In this document: piece after piece, positions 1 to 7,454 of the stretch | Layout of the letters: each line of letters starts with the position of its first letter | Numbering within the stretch: position 1 is the first letter of the stretch | Notes under the pieces: generated by a model | Database searches by the model: none | Told to the model about the DNA's origin: nothing | What the model saw: the letters and a program-made list of their open reading frames with translations, nothing else | Program-made: the position numbers and the translations under genes | Source of the DNA: Gammaproteobacteria bacterium | GTDB taxonomy: Bacteria > Pseudomonadota > Gammaproteobacteria > Burkholderiales > Burkholderiaceae_C | Direction: 5' to 3' | Assembly: GCA_018903185.1 (NCBI GenBank) | Contig: JAHIQV010000521.1 | Coordinates: forward strand, 1-8,685 | DNA: 8,685 nt

Positions 1-705
1 GGCCACCACGTCGTGGCGCCGCGCAAGTTCGCCCAGCGGCTGCTCCCAGCCCGGTTCGCTGATGAAGTCGGAAACCACGAACAGCGTGCAGCGCTGGCGC
101 ACCGTGTGGGTCGCGGCGCGCAGCAGGTCGGCCAGCCGGGTCGAGCCGTCTTTGCCGGGTGTCTTGGTGCCCGACAGGGCCGTGGGCCGTCGGATCATCT
201 GCATCAGCTGCAAGACCTGCGTGCGCCCACCGCGCGCGGGCAGCACCGCGTCCACCACCGGCTGGCCGCGCGAGCCGTACAGCACCGCGCCCACGCGGTT
301 GCCGTGGCGGCTGATCAGGCGCGCGAGCACCGCCACGAAGCCCAGCAGCACCTGGCTCTTGCGCTGCTCACCCGAACCGAAATCCACCGAAGGGCTCAAG
401 TCGAGCAGGAACCAGGCCGCCATCTCGCGGTCTTCGGTGAACACGCGCACATGCGGCGTCTGCAGCCGCGCGGTGACGTTCCAGTCGATGTGACGCACGT
501 CGTCGTGGTGCTGGTATTCGCGCAAGTCGGCGAGGTCGAGGCCACTGCCGCGCATGAGCGTGCGGTAGTCGCCCTGCAACAGACCGTCGAGCCGGCGGAT
601 CACGGTCCACTCCAGCTCGCGCAGCAGCGCATCGGCCTTCGCCGCCTGAGCGAGCACCGGCGGCTCAGGGGCTTGGGAACGGGATTTGAACAGGCCGAAC
701 AGCAT
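1..705 (-). CDS. DUF58 domain-containing protein (C-terminus cut off by window edge)
   Basis: The first 235 residues are present and the frame stays open to base 1. The protein belongs to the DUF58 family, which is typically encoded next to MoxR ATPases and thought to be handled by them; no biochemical activity is established. The family signature is clear at residues 62-80, REYQHHDDVRHIDWNVTAR, with the usual Gly-Asp replaced by His-Asp. A vWA-like stretch follows at about residues 98-112 (WFLLDLSPSVDFGSG), matching the von Willebrand A-type fold seen in this family. There is no signal peptide or obvious membrane segment in the visible part, so it is probably cytoplasmic. The ATG at 705 is preceded by AGAGG (713-717) at a 7-base spacing. 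It starts 15 bases after the MoxR stop, so it is very likely co-translated with the ATPase and the upstream protease. Confidence 0.9.
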   Translation of the reverse strand, partial: MLFGLFKSRSQAPEPPVLAQAAKADALLRELEWTVIRRLDGLLQGDYRTLMRGSGLDLADLREYQHHDDVRHIDWNVTARLQTPHVRVFTEDREMAAWFLLDLSPSVDFGSGEQRKSQVLLGFVAVLARLISRHGNRVGAVLYGSRGQPVVDAVLPARGGRTQVLQLMQMIRRPTALSGTKTPGKDGSTRLADLLRAATHTVRQRCTLFVVSDFISEPGWEQPLGELARRHDVVA

Positions 706-720
706 GGTGGTGCCTCTGTT

Positions 721-1722
<1,002 letters not shown>

Positions 1723-1735
1723 GAAGCACTCCTGT

Positions 1736-2680
1736 TCAGAAGGGGGGAAGGCCGACGGCGCCGGCGGCGCTTTCAATCGGCACGGCAAAACCGATACCGA
1801 CAAAGGTGCGGTGGTTGGTGGGGTTGAGGATGCCGGTGACGATGCCGACCACCTCGCCATCCATGGTGACCAGCGGCCCGCCGGAATTGCCCGGGTTGGC
1901 CGCCGCGTCGAACTGGATCAGGTTGTCGATTTCCTGTTCGCCCTCGGGCGACTTGAAGGCGCGCCCCAGCCCGGATATGACGCCCGCCGAAGTGGAGGGG
2001 CCGATGCCGAAGGGAAAACCCACGGCCACCACGTGGTCACCCGGCACCAGGTCGCCGGTGCTGCGCAGGGTGGCGGCGTGCAGGTCGTCGGGAATGGTGT
2101 GGGCCTGCAGCACGGCCAAGTCGTTTTCCGCCTGCACACCGGTCACGGTGGCGCCCGATTCGGAACCGTCGGCAAACACCAGTTTGACCGTCTGCGCGGC
2201 CTGCACCACATGCAGATTGGTCAGGATGACGCCCTTGTCGAGGATCACCACGCCGGTGCCCACGCCGTGTTCCACCTCTTCGCCCTTGGTGTTCTTCACA
2301 AAGGACATCACGCGGACCACGGCGGGGCGGATCTTCTCGGCCGCACGCGCCGCCGCCGAGGGCAGGTTCTGGGTCGTGAGCGAGCGCAGCACTGCGGCGT
2401 CGATGTCTTTCTGGGTCAGCGCCCTGGCGCCCACCGGACCTTGCATCCAGACACTCGCCAGCAGCAGCGCACCGAGCAGGGCCAGAGCAGCCCACATCAC
2501 GCGGGGATTGATCGCTGCGCGGGCCAGGCCGGCACGCCAGCCGCGCCGCACAATCCGGGCGGGCGGGCGCTCGGTCACGGGTTCATCAGCGCTCGGGAGG
2601 GTGTCCGAGTCCACCGGGCGCCCGCCCGCTGGCGCAGGGCCGGCGCGGGCCGATCGGCTGTAGAGGGCAGGCTTGCGCAC
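1736..2680 (-). CDS. Membrane-anchored trypsin-like (S1C/HtrA-type) serine protease without PDZ domain
   Basis: A 314-residue protein with an Arg- and Pro-rich N-terminal tail (about 1-61), one transmembrane helix (about 62-78) and a chymotrypsin-fold protease domain (about 110-305). The catalytic triad is visible: His157 in ILTNLHVVQ, Asp187 in AENDLAVL and Ser266 in NPGNSGGPL. Positive charges before the helix predict an N-in orientation with the protease in the periplasm. The protein ends soon after GIGFAVPIE, where DegP/DegS-type proteases would continue into a PDZ domain. Regulation by PDZ peptide binding is therefore not available, and the substrate is unknown. The GTG at 2680 was chosen because AGGAG lies 5 bases upstream; in-frame ATGs at 2716 and 2719 lack a good ribosome-binding site. 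It follows the acnA stop by 59 bases and precedes moxR by 13, forming an operon with moxR and DUF58. Function as envelope quality control is inference. Confidence 0.92.
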   Translation of the reverse strand: MRKPALYSRSARAGPAPAGGRPVDSDTLPSADEPVTERPPARIVRRGWRAGLARAAINPRVMWAALALLGALLLASVWMQGPVGARALTQKDIDAAVLRSLTTQNLPSAAARAAEKIRPAVVRVMSFVKNTKGEEVEHGVGTGVVILDKGVILTNLHVVQAAQTVKLVFADGSESGATVTGVQAENDLAVLQAHTIPDDLHAATLRSTGDLVPGDHVVAVGFPFGIGPSTSAGVISGLGRAFKSPEGEQEIDNLIQFDAAANPGNSGGPLVTMDGEVVGIVTGILNPTNHRTFVGIGFAVPIESAAGAVGLPPF

Positions 2681-2685
2681 GGCGG

Positions 2686-2690
2686 CTCCT
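2686..2690 (-). promoter_or_regulatory. Shine-Dalgarno deciding the GTG start of the protease
   Basis: AGGAG on the minus strand, 5 bases before GTG at 2678-2680. The two in-frame ATG codons further upstream (2716, 2719) have no comparable purine-rich site, so this motif argues for GTG initiation. Confidence 0.7.
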
Positions 2691-2739
2691 GAAACGCTGG
2701 GGGCGATGTGGCACATCATGCCGCGTTGCGGCGCGTGGC

Positions 2740-3660
<921 letters not shown>

Positions 3661-3702
3661 CAGCGCATGGATCTCGTCACTGCTCGGCCAGACATCGCCC
3701 AG

Positions 3703-3705
3703 TTA
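3703..3705 (-). other. In-frame TAA stop at acnA codon 638 (Tyr expected)
   Basis: The minus strand reads GGC AAA CCG GTT TAA CTG GGC GAT. The family sequence here is GKPVY-LGD/LKD, so TAA replaces a TAC or TAT Tyr codon by one base: plus-strand T at 3703 where G or A is expected. Fourteen sense codons follow in the same frame before the first in-frame ATG at 3660, and the aconitase homology continues without a gap. It is therefore a substitution, not an indel. The base after the stop is C, a context known to be comparatively leaky in E. coli. Confidence 0.9.
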
Positions 3706-5625
3706 AACCGGTTTGCCGCCGTGGCCTTTGCCCAGCGGTTCGGTCATCAGGTCGGTCAGCACGGTGCCGGTGATCGCATAGGCCACCACCAGCGGCGGGC
3801 TGGCGAGGAAGTTGGCCTTGAGGTTGGGGTGGATGCGGGCTTCGAAGTTGCGGTTGCCCGAGAGCACGGCCGCACACACCAGATCGTTCTGCGTGATCAC
3901 GGCGTTGAGCTCGGGTGTGAGGTCGCCGGCGTTGCCAATGCAGGTGGTGCAGCCATAGCCCGCGAGCGAGAAACCCAGCTTTTCCAGGTAGGGCAGCAGG
4001 CCGGTGGCCGTGAGGTATTCGGTGACGATGCGCGAGCCCGGGGCCAGCGAGGTCTTGATGTGCGGCTTGACCTTGAGTCCGGCTTCCACCGCTTTCTTCG
4101 CCAGCAGGCCCGCGGCCAGCAGCACGCCGGGGTTGCTGGTGTTGGTGCAACTGGTGATGGCGGCGATCAGCACGTCGCCGTTGCCGATGGTCAGCTTTTT
4201 CTGCACCGCCTGCGACTGCGGCTCGTCGTTGGCGTGGGCCGTGGCGCGAGCCGGCTTGTTGGCCTCCATCTCGGCCACGAAACGCGGCGCGCCGGGGGGC
4301 GTGGGTGTCGTCTTCTCGGGCGCCGGCGGATCGGCGGGCTGGCCCAGCTCGGGCTGGTAACGCGTGTGCAGCAGCGCGGCGGGCTGGTTGAAGCCGTTCT
4401 CCGCGTTGGGTTTGCTGAACAGCGAGGCGAACTGTGCCGCCACCCGGCCGAGTTCGATGCGGTCCTGCGGGCGCTTGGGGCCTGCCAGGCTGGGTGTGAC
4501 CTGGCCCAGGTCCAGCTGGACCACCTGCGAATAGTCGATGTCACCGGCTTTCGGCACGCCGAACAGCTCCTGCGCGCGGAAGTAGGCCTCGAAGGCCTCG
4601 ATCTCGCCCTTGCTGCGGCCGGTGCCGCGGAAGTAGTCGAGCGTCTTGTCGTCCACCGGGAAAAAGCCCATGGTGGCGCCGTATTCAGGCGCCATGTTGG
4701 CGATGGTCGCGCGGTCGGGCAAGGTGAGCGAGGCCGTGCCCTCGCCAAAGAATTCGACGAACTTGCCCACCACCTTGTGGCTGCGCAGGATCTCGGTCAC
4801 GGTGAGCACCAGGTCGGTCGCGGTGCAGCCTTCGCGCAGGCGACCGGTGAGTTCGAAGCCCACCACGTCGGGCGTGAGGAAGTACACCGGCTGGCCCAGC
4901 ATGGCGGCCTCGGCCTCGATGCCACCCACGCCCCAGCCCACCACGCCGATGCCGTTGATCATGGTGGTGTGGCTGTCGGTGCCCACCAGGGTGTCGGGGT
5001 AATACAGGCCACCTTTCAGGTGCACGCCACGCGCCAGGTACTCCAGGTTCACCTGGTGCACGATGCCGAAGCCCGGCGGCACGACGCCGAAGGTGTCGAA
5101 GGCCTGCATGCCCCATTTCATGAACTCGTAGCGCTCGCGGTTGCGCTGGAATTCGAGCTTCATGTTGAGGTCGAGCGCGTTCTTCGTGCCGTAGTAGTCG
5201 ACCATCACCGAGTGGTCCACCACCAGGTCCACCGGCACCAGCGGCTCGATGCGTTTGGGGTCCTTGCCCAGGCGCTGCGCGGTGCTGCGCATCGCGGCCA
5301 GGTCGGCCAGCAGTGGCACACCGGTGAAGTCCTGCAGCACGACCCGCGCCACCGTGAACGGGATCTCGTCGCTGCGGGGTGCGTTCGGCTGCCACTGGGC
5401 GAGCTGCGCCACGTGTTCCGTGGTGACACGCTCACCATCGCAATGCCGCACGACACTCTCCAGCACGATGCGCAAGGACACCGGCAGGCGCTTCACCCCC
5501 GGATACTGTTTCGCCAGCACCGGCAGCGAATAGAAACGGCCACTCTTGCCCGAGGCGCTCCTGAAGGTCTTGACCGTGGATGCGAACGGATGGGCGTAAA
5601 CGGCGCTGAGGGACATGCAAGGCTC

Positions 5626-5662
5626 CTGACAGAATCGGTGGGATCGCGAACCATTCTGTCAG
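5626..5662. promoter_or_regulatory. Perfect 10-bp inverted repeat overlapping the acnA ribosome-binding site
   Basis: CTGACAGAAT (5626-5635) and ATTCTGTCAG (5653-5662) are exact reverse complements with 17 bases between them. Allowing a one-base bulge at 5636, GGT/ACC (5637-5639, 5650-5652) extends the stem by 3 bp. On the acnA mRNA the 3' arm ends inside the AGGAG (its first two bases are in the stem), 9 bases before the ATG. It could be an operator for a dimeric repressor or an RNA hairpin that limits ribosome access. There is no U-tract, so it is not an intrinsic terminator. The regulator is not identifiable from the window. Confidence 0.6.
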
Positions 5663-5745
5663 CAGCGGGTTTCACCGTGCTGCCAGTAATGGCTTGTCGC
5701 ACGGCTGCCCGCCAGCGATGCCGGCTCTCCGAAGACCCGCGACCG

Positions 5746-5781
5746 GATCCCGCCCGGGTTCAGCGTGTACCCGTCGGGATC
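5746..5781 (-). terminator. Hairpin just after the exported-protein gene (no U-tract)
   Basis: GATCCCG (5746-5752) pairs with CGGGATC (5775-5781). After a small internal loop, CGGGT (5755-5759) pairs with ACCCG (5769-5773), leaving a 9-base apical loop. It begins 7 bases beyond the TGA at 5789-5791 on the minus strand. It is GC-rich and well placed for a transcript 3' end, but no run of U follows, so it is at best a weak intrinsic terminator or an mRNA-stabilising 3' hairpin. Confidence 0.45.
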
Positions 5782-5788
5782 GGAGGAT

Positions 5789-6643
5789 TCAGTTCCGGCC
5801 GCGGTTGCGCTCTTCGTCCGCGGGCCCGCGCCCCGGCGCCTTGCGGTCGGGTGGTTCAGCACGGCAGCCCGGTGAGCCGGGTTGGCAAGCTCCCTCAGAC
5901 CGGGCTTTGTTCGGGGAGGACCTCTGGGACGGCCCGTCGTTGGCGCGCGGCTCGACGCGGCGGACCGGCTCACGCGAATCGCGTGACGGGCTGCGTGGCG
6001 GTGGGGCGGGCTCGACGCGCCGCTGCAACACCGGGGCTGGTGCCTTCAGGTGCTGACGCGACACCGCCTCGCGGGGCACATACCTGTCGTGCTCAGAGCG
6101 GATCGAGCGCTGCCGTTCAGGCGTGTTGGGGTAGCGGTCACCGGGGTATTTCTGCTGGTAGCGCGGCAACGGGGCGGCGGCGGGCACATGGCGGCGGTCC
6201 CAGCGGTCCCATCCCGGACGGCGCCGTTCCCAGTCACGCCCCCAGTGTTCGGCCCAGCGTGGTGGTGCGTCCGCTCGCCAGCCGCTGAAGTACGCCGGCG
6301 GGTGGCGGTAGTAGCGCACGGGAATGCGCAGCACGAACAGGGGAACGTAGTCCCGACTGGTCAGCTCCCAGGGGCCGTTGTACCAGCTGCTCGCGTACCA
6401 GTTGTCGCCGCTGTAGACCCAGTAGAGGCCGTCATAGAAAAAGTAGTTGGAGCTGGCCTGTGGGTCGTAGTAGACGGGGTACCCGGGCACCGGGACCAGC
6501 ATCGGATACGAGGGCATGTTCACCCCGATCTGGACACCCGGCAAGCCGATCTGGATACCCACACTGACCTGGGCGTGCACCGCCGTGGCGGGGAGAATGG
6601 ACAGCGCCAGTGCGATGCCCAGGGTGCGAAGTGACGTGTTCAT
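5789..6643 (-). CDS. Secreted Tyr/Trp-rich protein with disordered Arg/Pro-rich tail, unknown function
   Basis: A 284-residue protein of unknown function that resembles hypothetical exported proteins common in Burkholderiales. A Sec signal peptide covers about residues 1-24 (hydrophobic core LGIALALSILPA, likely cleavage after AVHA). Next come a Gly/Val/Ile segment (25-45) and an aromatic block (about 46-140) dense in Tyr and Trp, for example YYDPQASSNYFFYDGLYWVY and SWYNGPWELTSRDYVP. The rest (about 141-284) is Arg/Pro/Ser-rich low-complexity sequence, predicted disordered. The only two cysteines, Cys253 and Cys260 in CQPGSPGC, could form a small disulfide loop in the periplasm. The start at 6643 was preferred over an in-frame ATG at 6676 because it begins directly with the signal peptide and has AAAGGA just upstream. 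DUF3309 lies upstream and acnA downstream, with 101 and 172 bases between. Envelope location is well supported; a role is not. Confidence 0.85.
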   Translation of the reverse strand: MNTSLRTLGIALALSILPATAVHAQVSVGIQIGLPGVQIGVNMPSYPMLVPVPGYPVYYDPQASSNYFFYDGLYWVYSGDNWYASSWYNGPWELTSRDYVPLFVLRIPVRYYRHPPAYFSGWRADAPPRWAEHWGRDWERRRPGWDRWDRRHVPAAAPLPRYQQKYPGDRYPNTPERQRSIRSEHDRYVPREAVSRQHLKAPAPVLQRRVEPAPPPRSPSRDSREPVRRVEPRANDGPSQRSSPNKARSEGACQPGSPGCRAEPPDRKAPGRGPADEERNRGRN

Positions 6644-6696
6644 GCGATGTCCTTTGAACAGAAGACCAGCTGGCACGACCGCACCCGGTTAGACCA

Positions 6697-6734
6697 GGGC
6701 CTGCTCACACCTTTTTCCGGTTGTGAACAGGCCC
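6697..6734 (-). terminator. Strong 13-bp hairpin after the DUF3309 gene (no U-tract)
   Basis: On the minus strand GGGCCTGTTCACA (6734-6722) pairs with TGTGAGCAGGCCC (6709-6697) over 13 bp, with a single G-U wobble and a 12-base loop. Two further G-C pairs lie beyond one mismatch. It starts 10 bases after the DUF3309 stop. The wobble forms only in minus-strand RNA (it is an A-C mismatch on the plus strand), which favours a role in that transcript. No U-run follows, so termination would be inefficient or factor-assisted; a processing or stabilising hairpin is the alternative. Confidence 0.5.
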
Positions 6735-6744
6735 CGGAAAGCGG

Positions 6745-6903
6745 TCAGATGCGTCCCATCAGCAGAAGCACCACCACGATGATCAGCACCAAGCCTAGTC
6801 CACCGCTGGGACCATAGCCCCAGCTTTTGCTGTGCGACCAGTTCGGGAAGGCGCCGATCAGCATCAGGATCAACACGATCAGCAAGATGGTTCCCAAGCT
6901 CAT
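6745..6903 (-). CDS. DUF3309 family small membrane protein (52 aa)
   Basis: This short ORF encodes two hydrophobic segments (about residues 4-18 and 36-49) around a polar hinge, WSHSKSWGYGPSGGLG (about 22-37). The layout and the SWGYGPSGG hinge match the DUF3309 family of roughly 50-residue membrane peptides widespread in Proteobacteria; their function is unknown. A strong AAGGAG (6909-6914) lies 5 bases before the ATG at 6903. The gene begins 29 bases after the collagen-like lipoprotein stop and is followed by a 13-bp hairpin, so the two are probably one transcript. Both helices are short enough to form a hairpin in the inner membrane; topology is inferred. Confidence 0.88.
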   Translation of the reverse strand: MSLGTILLIVLILMLIGAFPNWSHSKSWGYGPSGGLGLVLIIVVVLLLMGRI

Positions 6904-6932
6904 AGCATCTCCTTGAATGACGTGGAAGAAAC

Positions 6933-7268
6933 TCAGTTCGTCGGTGCGGGCACGACGATGACGGTGTCGCCAGTCTTGCCGGTATTGCCGGTGTTGCCCT
7001 GCGCGCCGGTATCGCCGGTATTGCCGGTGTTGCCCTGCGCGCCGGTGTCACCGGTGCTGCCAGTGCTGCCGGTGCTGCCGGTATTACCTGTGAAGCCTTG
7101 ATCGCCGGTGGCGCCGGTGGCACCCGTTGCACCGGATTCGCCAGCAGGACCGGCGGGGCCGGGCACCGTGACCGTAGCGGGCGGCGTGTTGACCACCACA
7201 GGTTCGCGGTCACAGGCGGCCAGACCGAGTGTGGACAAAAGCGCCAGCAGCAAGAGGGAGTTTTTCAT
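6933..7268 (-). CDS. Collagen-like lipoprotein with 22 Gly-X-Y triplets
   Basis: A 111-residue predicted lipoprotein. The type II signal peptide has a lysine-led, leucine-rich core and lipobox LAAC, giving lipidated Cys19. The +2 residue is Asp, the classic inner-membrane retention signal of E. coli lipoproteins, though Lol rules vary between groups. A short linker (20-36) leads into 22 uninterrupted Gly-X-Y triplets (37-102) and a 9-residue tail, VIVVPAPTN. Sixteen of 22 triplets have Thr at Y; Pro occurs only in the first two (GPA GPA). Collagen-like bacterial proteins can form triple helices, and Thr-rich ones such as BclA are glycosylated; neither is shown here. The ATG at 7268 was chosen for the signal peptide and AAGGAA (7274-7279). 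The frame stays open far upstream to 8576, but that part is antisense to trhP. It is probably co-transcribed with DUF3309 and divergent from trhP. Confidence 0.88.
   Translation of the reverse strand: MKNSLLLLALLSTLGLAACDREPVVVNTPPATVTVPGPAGPAGESGATGATGATGDQGFTGNTGSTGSTGSTGDTGAQGNTGNTGDTGAQGNTGNTGKTGDTVIVVPAPTN
6981..7052. repeat. Tandem duplication of a 36-bp unit in the collagen-like region
   Basis: Copies at 6981-7016 and 7017-7052 agree at 34 of 36 bases, differing only near the end (ATCGCC versus GTCACC). Each encodes twelve residues, [12 protein letters not shown] in coding order. Shorter 9-bp repeats of the GGTGCTGCC type follow at 7053-7079. The arrangement suggests growth of the Gly-X-Y region by slippage or unequal crossing-over. 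Confidence 0.9.
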
Positions 7269-7327
7269 GGGGATTCCTTGAGGGTCAACGGGTGTGGTTC
7301 GTGCGGTAGCACCGGTCACACGGATCA

Positions 7328-7353
7328 CCGGTTGGACCAAACTGTCCAACCGG
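7328..7353. promoter_or_regulatory. Perfect 10-bp palindrome in the divergent lipoprotein/trhP intergenic region
   Basis: CCGGTTGGAC (7328-7337) and GTCCAACCGG (7344-7353) are exact reverse complements separated by CAAACT. The site is 60 bases upstream of the lipoprotein start and 101 upstream of the trhP start. No T-run follows on either strand, so it is better read as an operator for a dimeric DNA-binding regulator than as a terminator. CACCGGT also occurs 16 bases to the left (7310-7316) as well as within the site (7326-7332). I could not assign a regulator. Confidence 0.5.
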
Positions 7354-7442
7354 CATGAACCGAGCGTAGCGACAGCTCCGCACCGAGTCTGTGCGCTGGC
7401 GAACACGGGCCCGAATTCAGGGCCGCAACCGCCGGTTTGCGG

Positions 7443-7448
7443 GACAAT
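7443..7448 (+). promoter_or_regulatory. Candidate -10 element (GACAAT) for leaderless trhP transcription
   Basis: GACAAT ends 6 bases before the GTG start at 7455, which would put the transcription start at or within a base or two of the start codon. No Shine-Dalgarno at usable spacing is present; the only purine run, GAGG, abuts the GTG. No clear -35 hexamer lies 16-18 bases upstream. The call is inference from spacing. Confidence 0.35.
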
Positions 7449-7454
7449 CCGAGG

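Noticed and set aside
2705..2717. Small palindrome GATGTG-G-CACATC between acnA and the protease
   Set aside because: Only 6 bp per arm with a one-base centre. Such a repeat is expected by chance in several kilobases and has no supporting context.
3661..3705. Frameshift as the cause of the acnA interruption
   Set aside because: The two halves are in the same frame and the 14 intervening codons read as aconitase, so a single substitution explains it. TAA is not used for selenocysteine or pyrrolysine.
6981..7090. Regular short repeats resembling a CRISPR array
   Set aside because: The units are contiguous, with no unique spacers, and encode collagen-like triplets in frame.
6832..7101. Plus-strand frame with repeated VLPVLP sequence
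   Set aside because: It is the mirror image of the Gly-X-Y repeat DNA on the other strand, with no start signal.
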